Positions 35,253 through 44,185 of a DNA stretch of 64,000 bases are shown here, one piece after another. Under the pieces are notes generated by a model. It did not search any database. It was not told where the DNA came from and saw nothing but the letters and a program-made list of their open reading frames with translations. This DNA is from Pseudomonas fulva (GTDB taxonomy: Bacteria; Pseudomonadota; Gammaproteobacteria; Pseudomonadales; Pseudomonadaceae): positions 1 through 64,000 of the forward strand of contig NZ_JADNYP010000014.1 in assembly GCF_015680705.1 (NCBI RefSeq), given 5' to 3'. Position 1 is the stretch's first letter. The number at the start of each line of letters is the position of its first letter. Position numbers and translations under genes: made by a program.

Positions 35253-35798
35253 TCACTTGATCAGGCTGAGAAACTCGCTGCGGGTGGCGGCGTTGGTGCG
35301 GAATTCACCCAGCATCACCGAGGTGATCATCGCCGAGTTCTGCTTTTCCACCCCACGCATCATCATGCACATGTGCTTGGCTTCGATGACCACGGCCACG
35401 CCAGCCGCGCCGGTCACCTGGGACACCGCCTCGGCGATCTGTCGGCTGAGGTTTTCCTGGATCTGCAGGCGGCGAGCATACATGTCGACGATGCGCGCGA
35501 CCTTGGACAGGCCCAGGACCTTGCCCTTGGGCAGGTAGGCCACGTGCGCCTTGCCGATGAACGGCAGCATGTGGTGCTCGCACATCGAATAAAGCTCGAT
35601 ATCCCGAACCAGTACCATCTCGCTGTTGTCAGAGCTGAACAACGCGCCGTTGGTGACTTCTTCCAGGGTCTGCTCATAACCGCGGCAAAGGTACTGCATG
35701 GCCTTCGCTGCCCGCTTGGGCGTGTCGCGCAGGCCCTCGCGGGAGACGTCCTCGCCCAGTTGGCTGAGGATCTCGGTGTAGTTCTGTTCCAGGGACAT
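35253..35798 (-). CDS. folE: GTP cyclohydrolase I
   Basis: 181 residues. Converts GTP to 7,8-dihydroneopterin triphosphate, the first step of folate synthesis. Zinc ligands C73 and H76 are in SMCEHHMLPF and C144 in KHMCMMMRG. Length and motifs are those of type IA FolE. It lies in a minus-strand run with the Smr gene upstream (69 bp) and the thiol protein downstream. Confidence 0.95.
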   Translation of the reverse strand: MSLEQNYTEILSQLGEDVSREGLRDTPKRAAKAMQYLCRGYEQTLEEVTNGALFSSDNSEMVLVRDIELYSMCEHHMLPFIGKAHVAYLPKGKVLGLSKVARIVDMYARRLQIQENLSRQIAEAVSQVTGAAGVAVVIEAKHMCMMMRGVEKQNSAMITSVMLGEFRTNAATRSEFLSLIK

Positions 35799-35867
35799 GG
35801 ATCTACCTGTGGGAATTTTCGCAAAGATGAAGGGTACGGCGGCAAGGGCGGCGCTGCAAGCGCGGCT

Positions 35868-36428
35868 TCACTCGTCGCGCCCCTCGAGCATGGTTCGCTT
35901 GAGCATCACGTAGACCGCGCCGGTGCCGCCGTGGCGCGGATTGCAAGAGACGAAACCCAGTACCTGGGGATGCTGGCGCAACCAGGTATTGACGTGGCTC
36001 TTGATCATTGGTCGCTTGCCATCCAGGCGCGCTGCCTTGCCATGGGTGACGCGCACGCAGCGCACCTCCAGCCGGGTCGCCTCGGCAATGAAGTCCCAGA
36101 GCGTCTCGCGCGCCTTTTCCACGCTCATGCCGTGCAAGTCCAGGCTGCCTTCGAACGCAATCTGGCCAAGCTTGAGCTTGCGCATCTGCGCTTCCTGCAC
36201 GCCATCGCGCCGCCACATCAGCTCATCCTCGGCGCCAACGTCGATGACGAACTGGTCGGACAGGCCGTCGATCACCAGCGGCTGGTCGCTGCGCACGGTC
36301 GCGGCCTGGCGCAGCTCGGCCAGGCGCTTGCGGTCGGAGCGGGGTTTGCCGACGTCCGCACGGTCGTGGCTGATCGGTCTGACCCCGCGCATTTCACCGC
36401 GGAACAGGGAAAAATCGTCGTCTTGCAT
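35868..36428 (-). CDS. Smr domain protein (SmrA-like endonuclease)
   Basis: 186 residues with a C-terminal Smr (small MutS-related) domain: LDLHGMSVEKARETLWDFI (about 98-116), VRVTHGKAA and VLGFVSCNPRHGGTGAVYV. Smr proteins are nicking or RNA-cleaving enzymes. The start MQDDDFSLFRG at 36428 has GGAGG 8 nt upstream; the ATG at 36440 has no such box. Confidence 0.88.
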   Translation of the reverse strand: MQDDDFSLFRGEMRGVRPISHDRADVGKPRSDRKRLAELRQAATVRSDQPLVIDGLSDQFVIDVGAEDELMWRRDGVQEAQMRKLKLGQIAFEGSLDLHGMSVEKARETLWDFIAEATRLEVRCVRVTHGKAARLDGKRPMIKSHVNTWLRQHPQVLGFVSCNPRHGGTGAVYVMLKRTMLEGRDE

Positions 36429-36480
36429 GCATGCCTCCACGTGGGCGGCGTAGTTTACGCGACTCTCCGATGTCGTACAG

Positions 36481-36801
36481 TCAATCGTGCTTCTTCATCA
36501 GGTGCGGGGCCAGGCCCAGCTCGTGCCGACGCCGCAGGCGCAGCCGGGCGAGGCGCCAACAGCGCACGCCCAGCCAGAGCAGTACCAGCCCGGCCAGGGC
36601 CAGCACCACGGCCAGCGGACGATTGGCATGCAGGTCGGCGAGCGCCTCGTAGTTGCCCAGCACGCCAGCGACGCCGGCCATGGCCAGGAGAATTCCCAGC
36701 GTGGCGAGCAGCGTGGCCAGGGCCGCCGCCAGGCGCGCTCCCCAAGCGCCAGGTCGGCGCGGGCGCAGGTGGCGGGCATCGAAACTGTCGGATCGCTTCA
36801 T
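36481..36801 (-). CDS. Small two-helix membrane protein, unknown
   Basis: 106 residues: basic N-terminus, membrane segments at about 22-48 and 62-84, basic C-terminal tail. No domain recognised. GAGGAAACCGGG lies before the ATG. It sits between the Smr gene and the isochorismatase-fold gene on the same strand. Confidence 0.6.
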   Translation of the reverse strand: MKRSDSFDARHLRPRRPGAWGARLAAALATLLATLGILLAMAGVAGVLGNYEALADLHANRPLAVVLALAGLVLLWLGVRCWRLARLRLRRRHELGLAPHLMKKHD

Positions 36802-36880
36802 CCCGGTTTCCTCGTGAGCTCTGCGCAGTCGACTCCTGGCCGAGGATGCTGGTTCCGCCCGGGCATCGGCGAGCGGGTGT

Positions 36881-37471
36881 TCAGATCAGGCTGTCGGTCG
36901 GGGCCACGCAAGCGAAGTTGTCGGCCATCACGGCCATTTCACAGCGATGGATCAGTGCCGCGGGAATCACTTCGTCCTTGAAGGCCAGGTCGCGCGTGGT
37001 GGAGGCATCCTCGACCAGGGTGCAGCGGTAACCATAGTCCTTGGCGCGACGTACCGTGGTGCTGACGCTCGAATGACTCATGAAACCGCAGACGATGATA
37101 TCCAGATGGCCAAGCGCCTGCAGGGTTTCGTGCAGGCTGGTGTTCTTGAAGGCATTGGGCATGCGCTTCTCGATCACGGTCTCGCCGTCGAGCGGTTCGA
37201 GACCGGGAATGAACTCGCCGCGGCTGCCCTGGGGATCGAACAGGCCACCGACGGTGCCGAGATGGCGCACATGGACGATCGGGCGCCCGGCCTTGCGCGC
37301 GGCCTCGAGCAACCTGGCGATGTTGGCCACCGCCTGGTCCATGCCCGACAGGGCCAGCGGGCCCTCGAGGTATTCCTTCTGGGCATCGATGACGATGAGG
37401 CTGGCCTGGCTCAGCCTGGCCGGCGGATAGTCGCGGCCACTCAGGCGGAACATCGTGGTTGGAACGGACAT
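36881..37471 (-). CDS. Isochorismatase-fold hydrolase with Ser in place of catalytic Cys
   Basis: 196 residues of the cysteine hydrolase/isochorismatase family. Two of the usual triad are clear: D29 (VIDAQKEY) and K102 (VIEKRMPNAF). The third, normally Cys in GxxxHxCV, is S135 in GFMSHSSVSTTV. It may therefore use Ser, hydrolyse nothing, or act as a binding protein. The start MSVPTTMFRL has AAGGAGCCC upstream; the reading to 37600 is not supported. Divergent from prmB. Confidence 0.78.
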   Translation of the reverse strand: MSVPTTMFRLSGRDYPPARLSQASLIVIDAQKEYLEGPLALSGMDQAVANIARLLEAARKAGRPIVHVRHLGTVGGLFDPQGSRGEFIPGLEPLDGETVIEKRMPNAFKNTSLHETLQALGHLDIIVCGFMSHSSVSTTVRRAKDYGYRCTLVEDASTTRDLAFKDEVIPAALIHRCEMAVMADNFACVAPTDSLI

Positions 37472-37650
37472 CAAGGGCTCCTTCACTAGGGCTTTTGTGC
37501 CCCTATTGTCACTTGCCAGCGCTTCAATGGGAATGGTTGACAGCTCAGACAGCATGATTCCTGGCCTGCGGCGCCGGCGCGGTGCAGGCCGAGGGAACAT
37601 TTCCCTCGCGGTGCTGTTAGACTTTTGTACTGTCTGATAAGGAGTTTCTC

Positions 37651-38559
37651 GTGATCACATCCCGCCTGCGCACGCTGCGCGATCATATCCGCTGGGCCGT
37701 CAGCCGCTTCCATGAGCATGACCTGTTCTTCGGCCACGGGGCCGACAATGCCTGGGACGAAGCCCGGATGCTGGTCCTCGGGGCGCTGCATTTGCCGTGG
37801 GAAATGGCCGATGGCTACCTGGACTGCCAGCTCGAGGACGATGAGCGTGTCCGTCTGCAGCACCTGATCAAGCGGCGTATCGAGGACCGGGTGCCGACCG
37901 CCTACCTGCTGGGCGAGGCGTGGTTCTGCGGCATGTCGTTCGTGGTCGACGACCGCGTGCTGGTGCCGCGCTCGCCGATTGGCGAGCTGATCGAGAAACG
38001 CTTCGCCCCTTGGCTGGCCGACGAACCGGCGCGCATCCTGGACCTGTGCACCGGCTCGGGCTGCATCGGCATCGTCGCCGCCGACGTGTTCACCGAGGCC
38101 GAAGTCGTGCTGTCGGACCTGTCGTTCGAGGCGCTGGAAGTGGCCAACCGCAACATCGAGCGGCATGGCCTCGAGGATCGTGTCTACACGGTGCAGGGCG
38201 ATGGCTTTGCCGGCCTGCCCGGCCAGCGCTTCGACCTGATCCTGTCCAACCCGCCGTACGTCGATGCCGAGGACTTCGCCGACATGCCGGCCGAGTACCA
38301 TCACGAACCCAAGCTCGGCCTGGCCTGCGGCAGCGACGGCCTGGACCTGGTGCGCCGGATGCTGGCCGAAGCCGCCGACCACCTGACCGAGAAAGGCCTG
38401 CTGGTGGTCGAAGTCGGCAACAGCCAGGTGCATGTCGCCAACCTCTACCCCGAGGTCGACTTCGCCTGGCTGGAATTCGAGCGCGGCGGGCACGGTGTAT
38501 TCATGCTGACCGCGCAACAGTGCCGCGACCACCAGGCACTCTTCCAATCCCGAACCTGA
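37651..38559 (+). CDS. prmB: 50S ribosomal protein L3 glutamine methyltransferase
   Basis: 302 residues. Methylates a Gln of ribosomal protein L3 using SAM. The SAM loop LDLCTGSGCIGI lies at about 130-141, and the catalytic NPPY at 200-203 is followed by VDAEDF, the PrmB rather than PrmC pattern. It lies upstream of aroC as in P. aeruginosa. AAGGAGTTTCTC precedes the GTG start. Confidence 0.94.
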   Translation: MITSRLRTLRDHIRWAVSRFHEHDLFFGHGADNAWDEARMLVLGALHLPWEMADGYLDCQLEDDERVRLQHLIKRRIEDRVPTAYLLGEAWFCGMSFVVDDRVLVPRSPIGELIEKRFAPWLADEPARILDLCTGSGCIGIVAADVFTEAEVVLSDLSFEALEVANRNIERHGLEDRVYTVQGDGFAGLPGQRFDLILSNPPYVDAEDFADMPAEYHHEPKLGLACGSDGLDLVRRMLAEAADHLTEKGLLVVEVGNSQVHVANLYPEVDFAWLEFERGGHGVFMLTAQQCRDHQALFQSRT

Positions 38560-38563
38560 GCCG

Positions 38564-38668
38564 CACGCTACAAGCTGATCGTGTGACTAGCGCACCCCGC
38601 GCCGGCCTTGAGCATGCAGCGCTGGCAAAGGCTACTCGGTCAGCCTGCCGCTTGCCGCTTGCAGCTCC
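38564..38668. repeat. Degenerate hairpin between convergent genes
   Basis: CGCTACAAGCTGATCGTG at the left and CCGCTTGCCGCTTGCAGCTC at the right resemble the arms of the elements at 19734 and 33963 but pair only partly. Probably a decayed member of that family, working as a terminator region. Confidence 0.4.
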
Positions 38669-38673
38669 CGGCC

Positions 38674-39462
38674 TCACCGGGTAGCCATCCAGATCAGCAG
38701 GGCCGCCTGGAACACCGCGAAGGCCACCAGGCAGGTGATGGTGAAGCGCAAGCCGCCGTCTTCGCGACGGTAGCGGGCCACGCGTTCGTCGCGCTCGCGC
38801 AGCTGCGCTTCCTTGTCCTGCAACTGCTGGTCGGCCTGTTGCAGCAGGCCGGCGGCTTCGAGCATGTCCAGGCGCTGGACTTTCTCGCTGTTGTAGCCTT
38901 GCCTGAGCTGGCCGACCGGCGTCTCGACGATGCAGCCCTTGAGCTGTTGGCCTTCGGCGTGTTCCAGACGCAGACCGATGGCGCGCAGCACGTGGTCGCG
39001 GCGCAGGCGGGCCTCGGGGTCGATGGCGTCCTTGACCGGCAGCTCCATGCGCTCGACCTGATAGTGCGACCAGCGTGCCTGCAGCCATTGCACCGCCTGG
39101 GACAGCAGGAAGCGGCCCAGGCCGCGGTCAGTCGGCTCCATCTGCAGGCCCTGAAGGTCACCCAGGCGCACCTGGCGCTGTTCATGGTCGACCCAGACGT
39201 CCAGGCGGTTCTGCTCCTTGCGCACGCGTTCCCCGGGCAGGCGGATTTCCAGGCGCAGCAGGCTCAGCGCCAGGCCGTGGCGCTCGGCATGGCCAAATTC
39301 GACGAAACGCAACGGACGTGGCCCCTTGAGGCGATCCGTCGGCAATGGCGCCAGTCGCAACAGCTGGAAGTGCTCGACCGCCACCTCGGCCCAGGGCAGG
39401 GCGGGGCTGTCGCTGGCAGACGGCTCCTGCCCGGCAGGCTCGGTGGGGGTGGCTTCGCTCAT
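38674..39462 (-). CDS. Hypothetical protein with C-terminal membrane anchor
   Basis: 262 residues. The N-terminal part is soluble and GNAT-like in pattern (DRGLGRFLLSQAVQWLQ, about 110-126). A Gln/Glu/Arg coiled coil lies at about 205-232 and a single membrane helix at about 239-260. The gene is found between prmB and the hydrolase in Pseudomonas. Function unknown. Confidence 0.7.
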   Translation of the reverse strand: MSEATPTEPAGQEPSASDSPALPWAEVAVEHFQLLRLAPLPTDRLKGPRPLRFVEFGHAERHGLALSLLRLEIRLPGERVRKEQNRLDVWVDHEQRQVRLGDLQGLQMEPTDRGLGRFLLSQAVQWLQARWSHYQVERMELPVKDAIDPEARLRRDHVLRAIGLRLEHAEGQQLKGCIVETPVGQLRQGYNSEKVQRLDMLEAAGLLQQADQQLQDKEAQLRERDERVARYRREDGGLRFTITCLVAFAVFQAALLIWMATR

Positions 39463-39584
39463 CGGGTATTCCTCGCAGGCTGTTCGAACGATCGGGTCGC
39501 CAGCGTACGCACACGGCGTGGCGGCGTGGCCCAGGGTCGGATATCAGCGTATCGGCCAGGCGAGGCAGAACCTGAGCGCTGCGC

Positions 39585-40547
39585 TCAGCTCGTCGGCAGG
39601 CCGCGGATGAAGCTGACGATCCGTTCGCCCAGCTCGTGGGCCAAGGGCAATTCCGGGTTGCTGTAGCTTTCGCGTTGCTCGCTCATGTCGGCCGGGCTGA
39701 TGCGCAGCATGTGGTTCATGCCGTCGATCAGCACCATCTGCGCGTCCGGCCGGGCCGCCTTCAGGCGTTCGGCGTCGGCCACGTCCACCTGCACGTCGTT
39801 GCGCCCCTGGATGATCAGGGCGGGAATCGTGAGCCGGGCGAAGGCCGCCGCTGGATCCTGGCGGAACAGCGAGATCAGGTAGGGCTGGACACTGGGACGA
39901 AAGACCTGGCGCAGCGGCGCCGGTACGTCCAGGCTGGTCTGCCCGGCCTGCAGACGGTCGAGCAGGGCGTTGCCGCGGGCCAGTTCGCGCCTGGACAAAC
40001 GCTGCGCCAGTTGTTCGCGCACGACCTCGGCCAGTGGTCGGCCGCTGCCGGCCAGGCTGACGATGGCGCTGGCGCCAGCAGGCTCGGCGGCCAGGCTGGC
40101 GATCAGCGCGCCTTCGCTGTGTCCGATCAGGATCAGCTGGCCGAAGCGCGGGTCGGCCTTGAGCATGCGGCCCCAGGCGCTGGCGTCCGCGACATAGCGT
40201 TCCACGCTCAGGTCGCGCTCGTCCGGGGTGGCCGGCTGGCTGGCCGCCACGCCACGCTTGTCGTAGCGCACGCTGGCGATATGCGCGTCGGCCAGCAGCC
40301 AGGCCAGGCGCTTGAGGTTGTCGACCCGACCGCCAGCCGGGTTGTTGCCATCGCGGTCGGTCGGACCGGAGCCGGCGATGATCAGCACCACCGGCGGCGG
40401 GGTGTCGCCCTGCGGCAGCAGCAGGCTGCCATGCAGCACGCCCTGGTCGGTCTGCAGGTCGATCGGGCGTTGCAGGACGGTGGGGGAGGCGGCCTGGGCC
40501 AGGCCGGTACAGCACAGCAGGAACAAGGCGACAATGCGCGACTTCAT
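39585..40547 (-). CDS. Exported alpha/beta hydrolase
   Basis: 320 residues with a signal peptide (MKSRIVALFLLCCTGLAQA). Alpha/beta hydrolase fold: oxyanion region LIIAGSGPTDRDGNN, nucleophile Ser in LIGHSEGALIA (about 186-196), Asp in QGRNDVQV (about 249-256) and the His in DGMNHML (about 275-281). Likely a periplasmic esterase; substrate unknown. Confidence 0.85.
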   Translation of the reverse strand: MKSRIVALFLLCCTGLAQAASPTVLQRPIDLQTDQGVLHGSLLLPQGDTPPPVVLIIAGSGPTDRDGNNPAGGRVDNLKRLAWLLADAHIASVRYDKRGVAASQPATPDERDLSVERYVADASAWGRMLKADPRFGQLILIGHSEGALIASLAAEPAGASAIVSLAGSGRPLAEVVREQLAQRLSRRELARGNALLDRLQAGQTSLDVPAPLRQVFRPSVQPYLISLFRQDPAAAFARLTIPALIIQGRNDVQVDVADAERLKAARPDAQMVLIDGMNHMLRISPADMSEQRESYSNPELPLAHELGERIVSFIRGLPTS

Positions 40548-40705
40548 CGAACTACCAGCGCGGCGCCGGGCCGCTCCTTCACGGTGGGATGCCGGTTGGA
40601 CATGGTCGGCGCCCGCAAGGTTCTGCTTGCGGGGATGAACAACCCGGTAGGCCTGCGTATACTGGCGGCCTTGTTCAAATCAGGCTGATTCGCGGAGCGT
40701 CCTGC

Positions 40706-41791
40706 ATGTCCGGCAATACCTACGGCAAGCTGTTCACTGTCACCACCGCTGGCGAGAGCCATGGTCCGGCGTTGGTCGCCATAGTCGACGGCTGCCCGCC
40801 GGGCCTGGAGATTTCCCTGGCCGACCTGCAGCACGACCTGGATCGACGCAAGCCCGGGACCAGCCGGCACACCACCCAGCGCCAGGAGCCCGACGAGGTC
40901 GAGATTCTCTCCGGCGTGTTCGAGGGCCGCACCACCGGCTGCCCGATCGGCCTGCTGATCCGCAACACCGACCAGAAGTCCAAGGACTATTCGGCCATCA
41001 AGGACCTGTTCCGCCCGGCCCATGCCGACTACACCTATCACCACAAGTACGGTACCCGCGACTACCGTGGCGGTGGTCGCAGCTCGGCGCGCGAGACCGC
41101 CATGCGCGTGGCCGCCGGGGCCATCGCCCGCAAGTACCTGGCCAGCCAGGGCATCCGCGTGCGTGGCTACATGAGCCAGCTTGGGCCGATCCAGATTCCG
41201 TTCAAGACCTGGCAGTCGGTGGAGCAGAACGCCTTCTTCTGCCCCGATCCGGACAAGGTCGCCGAGCTGGAAACCTACATGGACCAGCTGCGCCGCGATC
41301 AGGATTCGGTCGGCGCGAAGATCACCGTGGTCGCCGAAGGCGTGATGCCTGGCCTGGGCGAGCCGATCTTCGATCGCCTGGACGCCGACCTGGCCCATGC
41401 ACTGATGAGCATCAATGCGGTCAAGGGTGTGGAAATCGGGGCTGGCTTCGCCAGTGTCGCCCAGCGTGGCACCGAGCACCGTGACGAACTGACCCCGGCG
41501 GGGTTCCAGGGCAACAACGCCGGCGGCATTCTCGGCGGCATTTCCTCGGGCCAGCCGATCGTCGCCCACCTGGCGCTCAAGCCGACCTCGAGCATCACCA
41601 CGCCGGGGCAGTCCATCGACGTGCATGGCAACCCGGTCGAGGTGATCACCAAAGGTCGCCACGACCCTTGCGTGGGCATCCGCGCCACGCCGATCGCCGA
41701 GGCGATGATGGCCATCGTGCTGATGGACCACCTGCTGCGTCATCGCGCGCAGAACGCCGAGGTCAAGGTAGCCACGCCGGTGCTGCGTTGA
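40706..41791 (+). CDS. aroC: Chorismate synthase
   Basis: 361 residues. Makes chorismate from EPSP, the last shikimate step, with reduced FMN. Signatures: GESHGPALVAIVDGCPPGLE (about 16-35), RPAHADYTYHHKYGTRDYRG then GGRSSARET (about 104-133), and GNNAGGILGGISSGQPI (about 270-286). The start MSGNTYGKLFTV is the family N-terminus, preceded by GCGGAGCG. Confidence 0.97.
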   Translation: MSGNTYGKLFTVTTAGESHGPALVAIVDGCPPGLEISLADLQHDLDRRKPGTSRHTTQRQEPDEVEILSGVFEGRTTGCPIGLLIRNTDQKSKDYSAIKDLFRPAHADYTYHHKYGTRDYRGGGRSSARETAMRVAAGAIARKYLASQGIRVRGYMSQLGPIQIPFKTWQSVEQNAFFCPDPDKVAELETYMDQLRRDQDSVGAKITVVAEGVMPGLGEPIFDRLDADLAHALMSINAVKGVEIGAGFASVAQRGTEHRDELTPAGFQGNNAGGILGGISSGQPIVAHLALKPTSSITTPGQSIDVHGNPVEVITKGRHDPCVGIRATPIAEAMMAIVLMDHLLRHRAQNAEVKVATPVLR

Positions 41792-41832
41792 ACCTGGCTG
41801 GCGCGCCTGTCGGCGCCCGGGCCTGCTGAGCC

Positions 41833-42999
41833 GTGGCGCCGATCCCCTACTGGCGGCTGTCCAGCTTCTATCTGTTCTATTTTGCCCTGCTGGGCGCCAC
41901 GGCGCCGTTCCTGGCGCTGTACTTCGACCACCTGGGGTTTTCCCCGGCGCGCATCGGCGAGCTGGTGGCCATCCCCATGCTGATGCGCTGCATCGCGCCG
42001 AACTTGTGGGGCTGGCTGGGCGACCGCAGTGGCCGGCGCCTGCTCATCGTGCGCCTGGGGGCCTTGTCGACCCTGGCCAGTTTCGCGCTGATCTTGCTGG
42101 GCAAGAGCTATGCCTGGCTGGCGCTGGTCATGGCCTTGCACGCGTTCTTCTGGCATGCGGTGCTGCCGCAGTTCGAAGTGATCACCCTGGCTCACCTGCA
42201 TGGGCAGACCGCGCGCTACAGCCAGGTCCGGCTGTGGGGGTCGATCGGCTTCATCCTGGCGGTGATCGGCCTGGGGCGATTGTTCGAATGGCTGAGCCTG
42301 GATATCTATCCGCTGGCCGTGCTGGCGATCATGGCCGGCATTCTGGGCGCCAGCCTATGGGTGCCGGACGCCAGGCCGGTCGAGCACGCCGAGCGAGGCA
42401 GCGGCGGTGGCTTCCTCAGGCAGCTGGCGGCGCCCGGCGTCGCGGGGTTCTATGTGTGCGTGGCGCTCATGCAGCTCAGCCATGGGCCTTATTACACGTT
42501 CCTCACCTTGCACCTGGAGCACTTGGGCTACGGGCGTGGAGCCATCGGCCTGCTCTGGGCGCTGGGCGTGCTCGCCGAAGTGCTGGTGTTCATGCTCATG
42601 AGCCGGCTGTTCAAGCGCTTCTCGGTGCAGCAGGTGCTGCTGGCCAGTTTCCTGCTCGCGGGGCTGCGCTGGCTGCTGCTGGGCGAACTGGCGCAGGTGC
42701 CTGCGGTACTGCTGCTGGCGCAGGGGCTGCACGCTGCCACCTTCGGTTGCTTCCATGCCGCCTCGATCGCCTTCGTCCAGGGCAGTTTCGCCGCGCGCCA
42801 GCAAGGCCAGGGACAGGCGCTGTACGCCGCCCTGGCCGGCACTGGTGGCGCTTTGGGCGCCTTGTACTCCGGCTATGCCTGGACGCTCCTGGGCCCACGC
42901 TCCACCTTTGGTATAGCCAGTCTGGCCGCCTGCATGGCAGCCGTTATCATGATCATCCGAATGAAGCAGAGCAGGACAGTCCCCGATGAGCATCCTTAG
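41833..42999 (+). CDS. MFS transporter
   Basis: 388 residues, about 12 membrane segments, GTG start. The loop WLGDRSGRRLLIVRLGAL (about 62-79) is the MFS cytoplasmic signature, and the fold resembles the PPP-like/3-phenylpropionate permease group. Substrate unknown. The 3' end overlaps the next gene by 14 bp, so the two are translated together. Confidence 0.87.
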   Translation: MAPIPYWRLSSFYLFYFALLGATAPFLALYFDHLGFSPARIGELVAIPMLMRCIAPNLWGWLGDRSGRRLLIVRLGALSTLASFALILLGKSYAWLALVMALHAFFWHAVLPQFEVITLAHLHGQTARYSQVRLWGSIGFILAVIGLGRLFEWLSLDIYPLAVLAIMAGILGASLWVPDARPVEHAERGSGGGFLRQLAAPGVAGFYVCVALMQLSHGPYYTFLTLHLEHLGYGRGAIGLLWALGVLAEVLVFMLMSRLFKRFSVQQVLLASFLLAGLRWLLLGELAQVPAVLLLAQGLHAATFGCFHAASIAFVQGSFAARQQGQGQALYAALAGTGGALGALYSGYAWTLLGPRSTFGIASLAACMAAVIMIIRMKQSRTVPDEHP

Positions 43000-43522
43000 C
43001 GTTTTCCATGCCTCCAGCGCGCACCTGCCAGGCAAGGTCCTGACCCACCATGAGGACGTCGTCACCACCCTGGCCGAGCAAGGCGTGCGCTTCGAACGTT
43101 GGGACAGCGGTGTGTCGCTGCGCCCCGGCACGCCGAGCCAGGCAGTGCTGGAGCAGTGCGCGGCCACGCTGGATGGCTTACAGGGCGCGTATCACTGCCA
43201 GGCCGTGCGCCTGCTCAATTGCGACGGCGTGGATGCCACGACGGCTGGGCTGCGCGATGAGCACGTGCATCCGGTCGATGAGGTCCTGACGGTACTCGGT
43301 GGTCGGGTGCAGGTAGCCATGCGCCTGGCCGACCAGGTGCTGTCCGTGCTGTGCGAAAAGGGTGATCTGGTTCGAATCCCGGCGGGTGTGGCGCGCTGGT
43401 TCGAACTGGGGGAAAGGCCGTTCTGCCTGGCGCTGAGGTTGTTCGAGCATGAGCGAGGGGTGATGCCTCGATTCACCGGGAATGCGCAGGCACGGGAATT
43501 TCCCGGCATCGACGAACTCTGA
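42986..43522 (+). CDS. Acireductone dioxygenase homologue lacking one metal His
   Basis: 178 residues, full-length cupin of the ARD (MtnD) family: N-terminus SILSVFHASSAHLPGKVLTH, then RFERWD, LCEKGDLVRIPAG and LRLFEHERGVMPRFTGN. Active ARD binds its metal with H-x-H, E and a second-motif His. Here H93, H95 and E99 (EHVHPVDEV) are kept, but the second-motif His is R137 (AGVARWFELG). The usual partners mtnB and mtnC are not next to it, unlike P. aeruginosa. It overlaps the MFS gene by 14 bp. It may be a diverged, non-salvage enzyme. Confidence 0.8.
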   Translation: MSILSVFHASSAHLPGKVLTHHEDVVTTLAEQGVRFERWDSGVSLRPGTPSQAVLEQCAATLDGLQGAYHCQAVRLLNCDGVDATTAGLRDEHVHPVDEVLTVLGGRVQVAMRLADQVLSVLCEKGDLVRIPAGVARWFELGERPFCLALRLFEHERGVMPRFTGNAQAREFPGIDEL

Positions 43523-43632
43523 TGTCAGGCAGGTGAAAGGCTTGGGGTCGTCGCCAGGTACGATCGCAAGATCGGCCTGCCTCCGCGATGCTTCTGGCGG
43601 GACGGCCGGTCTTGCGAGTGTCCTGCAGCCAC

Positions 43633-43905
43633 TTAGCGGTAGGTCGGCAGGGCGAAGCGTTGCTGGCTTTGCAACATCGAGATCACGGGCAGCTCGCTGG
43701 CCTGCTCGGCAAGATCGCGGCGAATCGCGCTGATGGCCCAGGAGAGCTGTTCAGCGCTGTGCAACTGAGCGTACGACAGGACGCGCCGGGTCACCTTGCC
43801 ATCACTGCCACGCAGGGTCAGCAGGATACCGCCGTCGGGGCGAGGCTGAGTGGCGACTTGATAGGCTGCGAAGACCGAAGCGAATTTTTCCTGAATGAGG
43901 TCCAT
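43633..43905 (-). CDS. DUF3509 family protein
   Basis: 90 residues of the Pseudomonas-restricted DUF3509 group (FASVFAAYQVATQPRPDGGI then LLTLRGSDGKVTRRVLSYAQ, LSWAISAIRRDLAEQ). No catalytic motif; several paralogues per genome are usual. The start has AGTAGGACAT upstream, a weak RBS. Confidence 0.78.
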   Translation of the reverse strand: MDLIQEKFASVFAAYQVATQPRPDGGILLTLRGSDGKVTRRVLSYAQLHSAEQLSWAISAIRRDLAEQASELPVISMLQSQQRFALPTYR

Positions 43906-44031
43906 GTCCTACTCCGAATGTTGTGTGAACAGAATTGACATGGATGAGTGCAGCGAGCGTGCCAGGTTTTCCCGATTGAAAAATCCCTTTTAAATCAACA
44001 TGTTATGAAGTGTTTTCAAACACCTTCGCCG

Positions 44032-44080
44032 TGCATAGTGCATGGTCGTGCATTTTGCACAGTGCATTTTGCATGGCGCT
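44032..44080. promoter_or_regulatory. Cluster of GTGCAT/TGCA motifs upstream of ankyrin gene
   Basis: GTGCATAGTGCATGGTCGTGCA then TTTTGCACAGTGCATTTTGCAT contains six TGCA cores in about 49 bp in an unusually AT-rich stretch. It looks like a multi-site operator or promoter of the ankyrin gene, or of an unannotated transcript. The binding protein is unknown. Confidence 0.45.
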
Positions 44081-44185
44081 CGCAGTCGGTGTGCCCCGAC
44101 CTGGCATGGTCACGCTGGAACCTTCTTTCCTGCAGCGCTGCCTATGCTTGATAAAGACGCAATTCCCAGAAGCAGGAGAGTGCAG

